64,000 nt of DNA, taken from assembly GCF_000328475.2 (NCBI RefSeq), contig NC_026487.1:496001-560000 (forward strand), given 5' to 3'. Under the pieces are notes generated by a model. The model did no database searches. It was not told where the DNA came from and saw nothing but the letters and a program-made list of their open reading frames with translations. This document shows, piece after piece, positions 41,036-50,599 of this stretch. The number at the start of each line of letters is the position of its first letter. The first letter of the stretch is position 1. This stretch comes from Mycosarcoma maydis. Its lineage: Eukaryota; Basidiomycota; Ustilaginomycetes; Ustilaginales. The position numbers were made by a program, and so were the translations under genes.

Positions 41036-42103
41036 TTATGCTGAGACGGGTTCTGCTGGTGCACCGTCGACGGGCTTAGCGTTATTTGCGGCGTTGTGAG
41101 ATCTGGTGCGTCTCTTGTTTCTTGGTTGGCCGTTTGTTTCGGCGGCGACAAGCTTCTGCTCGCTCTGGGATTTCTTGTCGGTCGCTGGTGCAGGTGTCGA
41201 TGATCCACTTTGAGCAGTTTCAGTGGCGCGATTCTTGGTCGTACTCGAGCGTCTTCTCTTCTTCCTGGCGCTGTGAGTTGTTGCACCTTGGGCGTTATCA
41301 GCGTTCGAGCTGGACGCTTGCAATCTCGCGCGTGCAGCTGCACGTTGTTTCTGCTTCTTCAACTCCTGTTCTCTTTTCAGTTTATCGTCCATGCTCAGAC
41401 GCGGGGTTTTGGGTTTGCGAACCGACAAAGGATTGGGTGCTTTGCGCTTACGCCTTCTTGAACCAGCCTCTTGGTTTGCTTCTGCCTGGCCGGCTTCTAC
41501 TGCGTCCGTTTCCGCTGCATCATTAGCAGCAGCACCAACAATGTCGAGCTCGACATTGGGCACACTCTTCAACAACGCAGCTTCACTGAGCGGCAAACTC
41601 AACTTTTGCTCCTCCTTTTCTTCGATCTTGCTCTTGGTCAACGGACTCATAGGTTCCAGCACCATGACTGCCTGTGTGAAATGCATCATGGGTAATCCTG
41701 CAACACCCAGCCTGAGATCTCGCCTCAACTCGCCCTGTTCAGAGGCTACAATGTAACGATGTTTGTTCTTGTCTCCGACGCATTCCTTGATGCATCGCTG
41801 CGGATCGATGGCATCTCGATGATTGCACATCCTTCGCTCCCATTGCTTGGCCATGTCGACAGTAGACTGCGCTTGCTTTCCGAGAGCGTAGAGTGCTTGC
41901 ATGCAGCATTGTGTGATGAGCGGTTTGATCTTTTTCGACTGCAGAACGTTACTGAATTGGTTGAGCGGGTCAGAGATCTTGTACCGGCTGAGAGCGAGCG
42001 AGAAGGTATCGTCGATGAGAAGCTGGTAGGGCTCACGGAAACCGAATTGGAGCTGGTATGCGTGAAGCATCTTGCGATACAGTTTGGCACGACGCTGTCT
42101 CAT
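41036..42103 (-). CDS. UTP23: rRNA-processing protein Utp23
   Basis: SSU processome factor in the nucleolus that binds the snR30 snoRNA and 18S pre-rRNA. 355 residues (yeast 254) from the ATG complementary to 42101-42103; the N-terminus MRQRRAKLYRKMLHAYQ is typical. The PIN-like domain covers about 1-150 with FREPYQLLIDDTF. A zinc-binding set is visible: Cys93, His95, Cys104 and Cys108 (MCNHRDAIDPQRCIKEC). The extension beyond about 200 is acidic-then-basic and Lys/Arg-rich (RRRKRKAPNPLS, KKQKQRAAARARL), like nucleolar RNA-binding tails. It converges on the p150 gene with 114 bases between stops. Confidence 0.93.
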   Translation of the reverse strand: MRQRRAKLYRKMLHAYQLQFGFREPYQLLIDDTFSLALSRYKISDPLNQFSNVLQSKKIKPLITQCCMQALYALGKQAQSTVDMAKQWERRMCNHRDAIDPQRCIKECVGDKNKHRYIVASEQGELRRDLRLGVAGLPMMHFTQAVMVLEPMSPLTKSKIEEKEEQKLSLPLSEAALLKSVPNVELDIVGAAANDAAETDAVEAGQAEANQEAGSRRRKRKAPNPLSVRKPKTPRLSMDDKLKREQELKKQKQRAAARARLQASSSNADNAQGATTHSARKKRRRSSTTKNRATETAQSGSSTPAPATDKKSQSEQKLVAAETNGQPRNKRRTRSHNAANNAKPVDGAPAEPVSA

Positions 42104-43591
42104 TTTGATAAGATTGCCCCGCGATAGCGGTGTGGATGAGGTAGAGGATGACGAGAATGAAACGGGGGAGCGAGGACGGTGGTGGCCTGGAGCGATGCTG
42201 GGTTGCGAGCAGGCAAAAACAAGCAATGAAGGGTCTTTGCAACTTTTTCCTCTTTTTCTTCGTGTTCTTCTCGCAGGGTGGAGGCAAGATCTTCTCAAAA
42301 TTTCAAGAAATCAATGTGAATCGTGAATCATGTCGGCATTCGTGATTCGGACCACAGACAAGCAAGACACGAGAGACACGAGGGGCTTATTTTACGCGCC
42401 TGTCAAGGTGTAAGATCACAAGCTAATCACAAGAGCACGAGTTTTTGTTTTTACGAATCACGAATCACGAATCACGAATCACGAATCACGAATCACGAAT
42501 CACGAATCACGAATGCGAGCACAAGGCAAAAAGCACGGAGCGTGGAGCAAGGCGATGTTTATGATGGCGTCGTCATGCACTGCACTGTACTGTACTCACG
42601 ACTGTACATCATCTTTTGTTGACGAGTGCACCCAGAGTTCCCACCCAGTGTGCCCGTGGACGCCAAATTTCGGTATGATACATTCGTGATTGAGACCTTC
42701 GCCTGCCCCTTGCCTATCCGTGCGAGGTTCACTTTGTCCCGCTGAAACACAAAAGTTCGGGTGGGCTTGAAGAAGGGCTTTTATCTGGCTTTGCTACAAT
42801 CGTGAATGAATCACGATATGAGCTGTCGGAAAATATACAACTCACAACTCGATCAAACCGATCGTGGGAAAGCTCACCACATCACATGACCTTAGTCTGT
42901 ATGCTTGATCCGGACGGAAGCACTCATTGACACTTGCCATGGGACTTTGGACAGCTCCGTGTTGGTGGGCCAGAATGCGCAGTCACGAGTGCTCTGGCTG
43001 GCTACGCCCTCTCAGACGGCTACTCCGAACGTTTGGCTCACCCTGGAAATTCACTTGCTTCTCTGTTCTCATAGAGGAAGGTGACATTTGGAACGCACCG
43101 CTTGTCATTTGCTTGTCATCAGTCTTGCTGCCAATGATTTTGCGGATCAGTGGCTGCAGTGTGGGCTATCCAGCTCTTGTACCAGTCGATGCTGGGATAG
43201 CCAGACATTCACAGATTGTAGGTACAGTATACGCAAATTTGAATTGGTGGCTATATGAAGTAGCAAATGCTCATCGATGAGTTTTCCCACCATCATTCAC
43301 GATTGTGGTACCCACGCCGGCTCAGAGTCGGTGCGGAAGCTCGATCTCGGATGGTGCCATTCACGATTGTTTGCTTGACAGCCCCACAATGCTGGTGACA
43401 AGTGCTGAGTTGGTTCGGAGCTTCACGGATGCAACACCTCTGCTTACACCCTTCTTCTCAGCGCTGTTAGTCTCTTCTGTTCTGTTCTGATCCATTCGCG
43501 ATCATAGTTTGCGTTACTTCTCCACCTTTCCTTTCATCCACCACCTTCCTTTGCATAACTTTTCCAACAGCGTTGAGGTAAACACATCAAA
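42104..43591. other. Long intergenic region with the longest heptamer array
   Basis: 1.49 kb between UTP23 and the orphan membrane protein gene. It holds the ACGAATC array at 42453-42514 and single sites near 42314, 42342, 42801, 43297 and 43361. A short frame upstream (about 43392-43490) encodes a hydrophobic stretch that could be part of an upstream exon of the next gene, but no proven splice joins it. Confidence 0.5.
42453..42514. repeat. Heptamer array ACGAATC, about 9 perfect copies
   Basis: 62 bases of uninterrupted 7-base units (register CACGAAT), the longest and cleanest array in the window. Related single units occur on both sides (near 42314 and 42342). Confidence 0.95.
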
Positions 43592-45391
43592 ATGGTTCGG
43601 ATCATCGCAAAAAGGGAGGGTGACACTGAGACCACGGAAGATCCCGCTAAAAGGACACGACTCGATGACGCCGACCCTGGAATCGTCTTTTCTCCTGGCC
43701 CTTCCCCGTATCAGAATCAGCAACAGTCTTCGTGGACTGTCGTCCGAAACTCTGTGGCCTTCAACGGCTCAGCCGTCACCACAAATCGCACCGATGCGCT
43801 CCTCAGCTTCACATTCCCCGGCGACTCTCTGACTCTTGGTCTACTTTACAAGGCGAGCGGCACAAAGTTCCAAGTTAAACTCGAGAACGGCACCTCTTCC
43901 TACTTTGAAGTGACTGCCGCTGAGGCGACCGCTTCGGCTCCCTACGGCGACAAACAAGCTTTTCAAAAGACGATCTTCCACCTCACAGGACTCTCATGTA
44001 CAAACCACACAGCAACCTTAAGTCCATTGCCATTGTCGGAAGGTAAAGGAGGCGATGCCAACGAAATTTCGCTCTTCTTCGATTGGTTCAGCTTTCCTTC
44101 ATCTGACCAACTCAGATCTTGTAGTGCGAACAGCAACCATTTTTCAGCTACTTCTGTGCCTACTGATGGCTCGAATCTCGCACCGAATGACGGCGTAATT
44201 AACAGACCGCCACCATCTACAACACATGACCCGAACACAATGTATGCCGGCATCGGAGTTGGAGCGGCCGTGCTTGGGTTCACCTTTGCTCTGCTCGTGG
44301 TCCGACTCTTGCGCCGTCGGCAGCATCGTCAGCCGCTTTTGACTGATCCGATCGATCGTTCCTACAGACCCACTCGAAAGCATACAAGTGACGAAACGGT
44401 CAATCTGCCGTTGACTGTGTCAAATCATTCAGCACTGTTGACACATGAGCCTGAGCCTGTCTTCAGGCCTAGAGGCATCCATGCATTTGCACAGAACGCT
44501 TCTCTTGCTGAAGGTCACAATGTCACTCGACCAGGCACCATGGAAAGTGCGTCAGCAATCACCATGTCTCCGCTTATGCCCATTCCATCTGCGAGTTATC
44601 CCAGACAATCCGAGGATGTAGGCTTCAGTATCGGCAGCGCGCTGACGGGCCTCCAGAATAGCCCTGCCAACGCAACGGCGGATTGGCGGAACAGTGGAAG
44701 CAAGCTGCAATTCGTGAATCCAAGAGCGTCCCCGCTTTCGCCTGTGGAGTCTCGTTCGCATGTAGACAGTTCGTCGACGCTTGTCGATGCATATGCGATA
44801 CAGCGCATGTCGAACAGCATACCGGCATTGAACACGGCTCCTGCCACTAATTTTGGCAAAACGAAAGCGTCATCGCCTTACAAATTGCCACGTCGCCCAA
44901 AAACAGCCTCAGCCGCCGACCGTCTACGCCAACAAGCTAGCCAGCTCGACGTTCAGCGTCCTCTGTCTCCCTTTGACCGCACAGGCACCACCACTATCTC
45001 CGGTGTGATGCGCGGCCAACACGCGATACTCCAGCCCCGCCTCGCCACCGCGCCAGCCAGCTCGTCTAAGAACAAATTTCGACGCAACTCGATCGGCTCG
45101 GGCGACACGCACTGGTCAGCCGCTTCTGCTGAAGCATCCGCTTTAGAGAGCCACAAGGAGAGAGAGTGTTGCAAAACCCAGTTGGACATACCCAATATCG
45201 AAAAGACCACGGACAGCGAGGCGGAGATGTGGATCAGCAAAGCCAAGATCCTAGAACAAAGGAGAAGGAGGAGAAACTCGATGGGTGGTACGAGCAATGT
45301 GCCCAAACGACCGCCGAAATCGCCTCAGAGGCCATCAACAAGTCATGCTGCCTTGGAGATCCCATCATACCAGCCTTTTACGATCGGTTGA
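43592..45391 (+). CDS. Orphan single-pass membrane protein with lectin-like ectodomain
   Basis: 599 residues. The region LDDADPGIVFSPGP through WTVVRNSVAFNGSAV (about 24-60) resembles the beta-sandwich ectodomains of basidiomycete membrane proteins that begin with a D-D-x-D-P-x-I pattern. Several N-glycosylation sequons lie in 1-150. A membrane helix is at about 218-238 (YAGIGVGAAVLGFTFALLVV), followed by RLLRRRQHRQ. The cytosolic tail of over 350 residues is Ser/Pro/Ala-rich with Arg patches. Oddly, the N-terminus (MVRIIAKREGDTETTED) has no signal peptide, although the ectodomain looks extracellular. An unrecognised 5' exon could supply one. A stop precedes the ATG in frame. Confidence 0.6.
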   Translation: MVRIIAKREGDTETTEDPAKRTRLDDADPGIVFSPGPSPYQNQQQSSWTVVRNSVAFNGSAVTTNRTDALLSFTFPGDSLTLGLLYKASGTKFQVKLENGTSSYFEVTAAEATASAPYGDKQAFQKTIFHLTGLSCTNHTATLSPLPLSEGKGGDANEISLFFDWFSFPSSDQLRSCSANSNHFSATSVPTDGSNLAPNDGVINRPPPSTTHDPNTMYAGIGVGAAVLGFTFALLVVRLLRRRQHRQPLLTDPIDRSYRPTRKHTSDETVNLPLTVSNHSALLTHEPEPVFRPRGIHAFAQNASLAEGHNVTRPGTMESASAITMSPLMPIPSASYPRQSEDVGFSIGSALTGLQNSPANATADWRNSGSKLQFVNPRASPLSPVESRSHVDSSSTLVDAYAIQRMSNSIPALNTAPATNFGKTKASSPYKLPRRPKTASAADRLRQQASQLDVQRPLSPFDRTGTTTISGVMRGQHAILQPRLATAPASSSKNKFRRNSIGSGDTHWSAASAEASALESHKERECCKTQLDIPNIEKTTDSEAEMWISKAKILEQRRRRRNSMGGTSNVPKRPPKSPQRPSTSHAALEIPSYQPFTIG

Positions 45392-45564
45392 GGTTCGACA
45401 AGGACATTCATCCGTGTCGTGTTCTCGCTTGATGTTTCAGTCTTTGTCGTCAACAAACACATGAACCTAGCCAACGTTTACATTTCGTCGACTCTGTCTA
45501 TGCCTCTACTTGACTGCACTGCAACCACATGTAAATGGGCCGAAGCATCCCGGCCAGGTCCGCT

Positions 45565-47433
45565 TTACTGTGCAAAATCACCGCCGAACTCGAGCGCGAC
45601 CCTGTCGTGCAATCTGACCTCGGCGACCTTGTTCCAGCCGAGAAGGTCGCACGCGGTCTGTGTTGGTTGTGCTGCATTGATCCAAAAATCCTTCACTGAG
45701 CTCATGTAGCTGGATGGATGTTTGGCCACTTTCCACGGCAGCGCGAGGATGTTGCGTACGTGTCTTTGCCTCAGTACTACGTTTGCGCTACACCTGTAGC
45801 TGTGATGGCAATAAGCTGGAGACCAAGCGCCGTTTCTTGGGCCTGGGATTTGGGTTGCAAAGCTATGTTGGTCACCTTGGATTTCGACACTAGCCCATTG
45901 CGTAAGATTCCATAGGTCGATGACAAATTTCTTGCATGTGAAATCGCGTTTGATTCTGAGGCCTGGACCGTAGCAGACCTTTTCCGAGGCGCATGTTGAA
46001 GGCCAGTGAAGCTTGGGGGCGAGTGCGGTGGGTGGAGCGAAATGCCAGTGGAACTCGGCATGGTCTTGTATGATATGTATGCCAACGAGGAATGCTGTGA
46101 GGCCGAGGATGGAGCCACCAGCCAAAGAGAGGTGGATGGAATCAGGTGTAGAAGAGTAAGACGGCCGTACGTTTGGGTCCGGTAGAGGCGAAGCAGCGTG
46201 AGCCCACATCCAGCCCGAGGGGAATGATTGACCCCAATTCTTTTCAACATGCAACAAACCTCGTCCTGCTGCAATCGCATTATCCAGTTCGAGACGCGCC
46301 GAGTCGGGCGCGAGGTGTTCCAAGGAGAACATCGCTGGTGCAGAAGATGAATGCACATACCAATGCAAAGGTAGAAATGCACCTAGGTGTTGGATCCATC
46401 CTTCCGGTCCTCGACTTCCCATCGGTATCCCCGACCGCGATCGCCAAGGACAAAACTTTGTGCTCCTCAGCCTAACTCGAGTGTCCACCTTCTTCCCATC
46501 TGTTGATCGTTCTTCGTTGAGCAATGTCAAGTCCACCACCACATTCCCATCCGAAGTTACCTCCAAGAACCCCAGTTCCGGTTCCGCATCGGCCAACGCG
46601 TCTACGAGGTCGATTCGAAACGGCTGCACTGCAAAACATCCCGCTCGAGCGCCCATCTTAAGCTGCCAAGACGGGATGTACTTGACGATTTCGAAGCTCT
46701 GTCCCTCTTTTGGCGCTCGGGAGGCATTGCGCGGCAATTTCTCCTCTCTCTTCGACCAAGTCGTATGCGAGTATAATGCGTTGTGCAGCGCAGCTTCTTC
46801 GCCATGCACAATCCACCTCAGGTAGATACATATCCGTTGGTCGACGGGTGCCGACTGCAACTCGCACACCACAAGTATCAAGTCTCCTGGTGGCCAAGTC
46901 GGTAGCGAAGTCATGAAATCCTGACGCGGCTGGCTGGACTGCAGAGCTCTTGCAACGCCCGAATCAGGGGTGGCCAAAACGGGATCCATGTCTGTCAGCA
47001 TTGTCGAGGTTGGCTCAATCTCGCAACGGGTGCGATCCGCATCACGCGATACTCTGCGTGATGCCGGTATTGGCGAATTCGGAGCATGTGCTGAAGAGCC
47101 AGATGAAGATGAATCTGCGGAGGATGTGGAAGATGTGGACGATGTTCGAGGTCGGCGTCTTCGTAGCAGTCCTGGTGAGCTGCAGGGTGGTTCGCCATTG
47201 TCAAGTTTTGACCACGAACGTGGTATGTGAGACGGCGACGATCTCAGACAAGCTCTAGAAGTGAAGCTCATGGGGCTTAAACATGGGTCGCATTGATGAT
47301 GTGTAGGCTGCGAGCGACCCGAGTGCGACTCTAGGCGGATGAAGAAGCCTTCGAATTCGGAACCTGCGCTGTGCGTCGGTGGGAAAGGATCTTCTGCCAA
47401 CGGCAGCATTTTGGAAAGTAGAGTTGCGAGCAT
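45565..47433 (-). CDS. Tocopherol-cyclase-like protein
   Basis: 622 residues from the ATG complementary to 47431-47433. GSEFEGFFIRLES (about 24-36) matches the start of tocopherol-cyclase-like domains. Further recognisable text is LPLHWYVHSSSAPAMFSLE (about 340-360) and LLHVEKNWGQSFPSGWMWAHA (about 390-410), the His-x-Glu-Lys-Asn-Trp-Gly segment typical of the family. An Arg/Ser/Pro-rich low-complexity insert lies at about 55-125. Plant tocopherol cyclase closes the chromanol ring of vitamin E; fungal members lack that pathway, so substrate and role are unknown. It converges on the orphan membrane protein with 173 bases between stops. The family call is inferred from motifs. Confidence 0.65.
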   Translation of the reverse strand: MLATLLSKMLPLAEDPFPPTHSAGSEFEGFFIRLESHSGRSQPTHHQCDPCLSPMSFTSRACLRSSPSHIPRSWSKLDNGEPPCSSPGLLRRRRPRTSSTSSTSSADSSSSGSSAHAPNSPIPASRRVSRDADRTRCEIEPTSTMLTDMDPVLATPDSGVARALQSSQPRQDFMTSLPTWPPGDLILVVCELQSAPVDQRICIYLRWIVHGEEAALHNALYSHTTWSKREEKLPRNASRAPKEGQSFEIVKYIPSWQLKMGARAGCFAVQPFRIDLVDALADAEPELGFLEVTSDGNVVVDLTLLNEERSTDGKKVDTRVRLRSTKFCPWRSRSGIPMGSRGPEGWIQHLGAFLPLHWYVHSSSAPAMFSLEHLAPDSARLELDNAIAAGRGLLHVEKNWGQSFPSGWMWAHAASPLPDPNVRPSYSSTPDSIHLSLAGGSILGLTAFLVGIHIIQDHAEFHWHFAPPTALAPKLHWPSTCASEKVCYGPGLRIKRDFTCKKFVIDLWNLTQWASVEIQGDQHSFATQIPGPRNGAWSPAYCHHSYRCSANVVLRQRHVRNILALPWKVAKHPSSYMSSVKDFWINAAQPTQTACDLLGWNKVAEVRLHDRVALEFGGDFAQ

Positions 47434-48112
47434 GCTTCCGAAAGGGCACGGCCGAGCTTCTCTTGCATATGGGTGCTACTGTAATGTCGTAGAAAAAGAT
47501 GACGACAAGATGGCGAAACATGAAGGATTGCTCCAGGATAGCTACAGCAGAAGCCTTAAATTGAGGAGAAGTATAACTTTATGTCGGAACACGGGAATAC
47601 GGAGATGTGGAGGTACCAAGCCGAGAAACAACAGCCTAACATATCAAACTAATTCGCCACGCGCACATCAGTCACGAGTCGTCAGTCACGAGTTGCCGAA
47701 TCGTGAAACACTCTGTGACTCCCGTGACTCTGGCTCGGCGAATTTTTGAAGCCAATTCACGATTCGTGATTTTCGATTCGGCTCACACTCACGACTTACG
47801 ACTCGGATTATTGTCGAGAAGATCAAATTAACACATCACTCTTGGCGTTCGTGGTTCGTGGTTCCTGGTTCGTGGTTCGTGGTTCGTGGTTCGTGGTTGT
47901 GCGTCGTGAGTAGATTCGTAAGTCACGAGTATGTCCCACACTGTGCAATTCATCTTGTTGCTGACGCACAGGCCAACCAGCCGCTTGAACTCAAGCGTTG
48001 CCCATGCTCGCCGTTTGTTCGGTCTGCCTTTCCCTTCGTGATCACTGATGATTGCTTGAACTGCTTCTTTCTACGGCTACTCGTACCATCACGCACAGGG
48101 TTCTCTGCAAGG
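47434..48112. promoter_or_regulatory. Divergent intergenic region with heptamer array
   Basis: 679 bases between divergent genes. It includes the GTTCGTG array (47847-47895), AGTCACG sites near 47670-47690, and ATTCACGATTCGTGATT at about 47756-47772. The frame upstream of 48113 is open but translates the array, so it is not part of the protein. Confidence 0.5.
47847..47895. repeat. Heptamer array GTTCGTG x7 (CACGAAC)
   Basis: Seven 7-base units, the third with one change (GTTCCTG). On the minus strand the unit is CACGAAC. It lies about 220-270 bases upstream of the glucosidase-like ATG. Confidence 0.9.
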
Positions 48113-50599
48113 ATGCCAGGTGATTACGCGGCCAACGATCTGTCTGAAGCTGCTCTTGGCTCGTCGGGCCTCCGAATACAGGACGGACGGTTTGTGGATT
48201 CGTTCGGTCGCACCGTCCATCTGCACGGAGTCAACGTCGCTGGGTCTTGCAAGCTTCCGACGACGCCCAACGGTCTCTCGCATCTGCACGAAGGGTTCTA
48301 TGAATCACATCGCGTCGTCTCGTTCGTCGGACGACCTTTTCCGCTTTCCGAAGCTCGGTTGCACTTTGCACGATTGCGTACTTGGGGGTTCTCGCTCATC
48401 CGACTATTGGTAACATGGGAATCGCTTGCACACAAGGGCGCACGCTTGCAAGATATAGATATGGAATACATAGAATACCTGCAAAAGCTCTTCGAGTTGA
48501 TGGCAGAATACGGCTTGAAATGCTTTTTATGCGCACACCAGGATGTATGGTCGCGCTTCAGCGGCGGATCAGGAGCGCCTGGGTGGACGTTTGAGCTTGC
48601 AGGAATGGATATCCATGCTTTCACCGAGACAGGCGCTGCGTACATTCACTGTGTGGACGAAAAGCAGAAGCGAGAAGCTAAGGTACAGGCGGGGAAGAAG
48701 GACAAGGAAGCTGGTGGCGCCTTTTTGTGGCCATCAGGCTATCAGAAACTGGCTGCAAGTACCATGGCTACGCTCTTTTGGGCAGGAGATGCACTTGCTC
48801 CAAAGTTGTCGATCAAACATGGCGACGAGCAAGTTGGGATCCAGACTTTCCTCCAGTCTTGTTACATGGAAGCGTTTGGTCAGCTAGCCGATCGACTAGC
48901 ACATATGGAAGCATATCTTGGCTTTGAGCCTATGAACGAGCCGCATCGAGGTCTCATCAATCTGCACGACTTCCACGCGTTCAATTACGACACGGATCTT
49001 CATATCGGCCATTATCCTTCGCTGATCCAAGCGCTGGCGCTGGGTAGCGGATACAAGCAGCAGGTCAAGTTCTACGTCAAGTCGTGGCCTTTTCCCACGC
49101 GCGTCTCTCATATGGCGACGCTGGATCCGAAGGGCAAAACGTGCTGGCTGCCTGCTTCGGGCGCGTCCGATCAAGAGAGCTGTCCGGCGAGAGGACTAGG
49201 CATGTGTATATGGCGAGCTCATGGAGTGTGGGAGTGGGACGAATCCAAGAACGTACCCGTAGTGCTTCAGTATGACTACTTCGAAAAGGACCATCGACAA
49301 GGGCGTGAGGGGGAGCGCATCGAATGGTATCGGGACTGCTTCGCGCCTTTCCTCAGCCGCTTCGCTGAGCGCGTCAATCGCAAGCGTCGTTCGGCACTGA
49401 CGTTTGTCGAGCCGATTCCGAACGAGTTTATTCCTCCCTGGATTCCCGCTTGCGAAATCCAAGATGCTGCCGTCGCTGCACAGTACAAGCAAGCAGCCTA
49501 CAGTCAAACGTATGCAGTAAAAACTCTCATCGATACACCCCGACCCGGTGGAGAGGCGCAGTTCGTCTACGCTCCTCACTTTTACGACCTCAACGTGCTC
49601 TTTGGCAAAGTGCACAGCTGGATGAGCGTCAATGTCCAGGCTCTCAGTCGAGGCGCATTTCCACTCACGGCGCTCTACTTTGGCGTCACGGGACTGAAAA
49701 AGAATTACCTCGCCCAAATGCGCAAGATCCAAGAGCTCGCATACGCATCGTTGGGTAAGGTACCCATGATCATTGGCGAGGTAGGCCTGCCATTCGACAT
49801 CAACCACAAACACGCTTACAGGACAGGAGACTATTCCAAGCAGCACGAGTTGATGGACGCGCTCATCAATGCCATGGAGAAGCTCGCACTTGGATTCACG
49901 CTGTGGAATTACAACCCTGACAACCGCGTCGAGTACGGCGATGGGTGGAATTTCGAAGATTTCAGTATCACCAATGGTGATTCTCGTGCCACGGTGGGGC
50001 TGAAGCAGGACTTTAGGAATGCAGAGCACGAAGAGGATGAATTGTACCAGGGCGGACGTGTGCTGGATGTCATCATTCGACCGTATGCGGTCAAGGTAGC
50101 TGGAGTGCAGGTGTATACCGAGTTCGATGTCGAGACGCTGTTCTTTGAGGTGCACTGGAAGAACTACGCGGACAACGGCGGTGTTCAATCGACGACCACA
50201 GAGATCTTCCTCCCCGCGTACCACTACAAAAACAAACGTTTCAGCATCACCACCACTGATGCCGAAACGACGCTCAACGCCCAACTCCAGACGCTCTTCG
50301 TTCAACATACGGACACCCGACCAGGCGTGGTACACAAGCTCAAGATCGAGTTGGACGATCCAAAGGCACACAAGCGGTGGCGACTGCAGCAGAAGCGCAG
50401 GTTGATCGAGGCAGAAGGTGCGGTGGCGAAGATGGGAAGGATGATACCAGATGGTGTGGTGCTGTGGTGGGATGGCGTGAGTGCTGCGCAGGTGGCGAGT
50501 GTTGTGGTGATTGCGTTGGTGGTGGTGTTGGGGTTGTGGATGGCAGATTCGCATATGAAAGAGTTCATGACGCAACGCGAGGGTACGATAGAGCTTTAA
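48113..50599 (+). CDS. GH5 steryl-beta-glucosidase / endoglycoceramidase-like enzyme
   Basis: Family 5 glycoside hydrolase like fungal EGCrP2/Sgl1 proteins that cleave steryl glucosides (and related glucosylceramides) in lipid metabolism. 828 residues from the ATG at 48113. The N-terminal text GRFVDSFGRTVHLHGVNVAGSCKL is typical. The acid/base is Glu276 in EPMNEPHRG and the nucleophile Glu556 in IIGEVGLPFD. Other conserved segments are CAHQDVWSRFSGGSGAPGW and FTLWNYNPDN. A beta-sandwich C-terminal region follows (about 620-760), and a membrane helix near the end (about 795-817, VASVVVIALVVVLGLWM). The membrane anchor fits action on lipid substrates. Substrate preference cannot be read from sequence. 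Confidence 0.9.
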   Translation: MPGDYAANDLSEAALGSSGLRIQDGRFVDSFGRTVHLHGVNVAGSCKLPTTPNGLSHLHEGFYESHRVVSFVGRPFPLSEARLHFARLRTWGFSLIRLLVTWESLAHKGARLQDIDMEYIEYLQKLFELMAEYGLKCFLCAHQDVWSRFSGGSGAPGWTFELAGMDIHAFTETGAAYIHCVDEKQKREAKVQAGKKDKEAGGAFLWPSGYQKLAASTMATLFWAGDALAPKLSIKHGDEQVGIQTFLQSCYMEAFGQLADRLAHMEAYLGFEPMNEPHRGLINLHDFHAFNYDTDLHIGHYPSLIQALALGSGYKQQVKFYVKSWPFPTRVSHMATLDPKGKTCWLPASGASDQESCPARGLGMCIWRAHGVWEWDESKNVPVVLQYDYFEKDHRQGREGERIEWYRDCFAPFLSRFAERVNRKRRSALTFVEPIPNEFIPPWIPACEIQDAAVAAQYKQAAYSQTYAVKTLIDTPRPGGEAQFVYAPHFYDLNVLFGKVHSWMSVNVQALSRGAFPLTALYFGVTGLKKNYLAQMRKIQELAYASLGKVPMIIGEVGLPFDINHKHAYRTGDYSKQHELMDALINAMEKLALGFTLWNYNPDNRVEYGDGWNFEDFSITNGDSRATVGLKQDFRNAEHEEDELYQGGRVLDVIIRPYAVKVAGVQVYTEFDVETLFFEVHWKNYADNGGVQSTTTEIFLPAYHYKNKRFSITTTDAETTLNAQLQTLFVQHTDTRPGVVHKLKIELDDPKAHKRWRLQQKRRLIEAEGAVAKMGRMIPDGVVLWWDGVSAAQVASVVVIALVVVLGLWMADSHMKEFMTQREGTIEL

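Noticed and set aside
42323..42622. Open frame on the plus strand rich in NHESRIT
   Set aside because: It is a translation of the 7-base ACGAATC array; such units tend to lack stops and the text is periodic. Not a gene.
47858..48112. N-terminal extension of the GH5 enzyme
   Set aside because: Upstream codons are open but translate the GTTCGTG array and begin at a non-ATG codon. The ATG at 48113 leads straight into the conserved domain.
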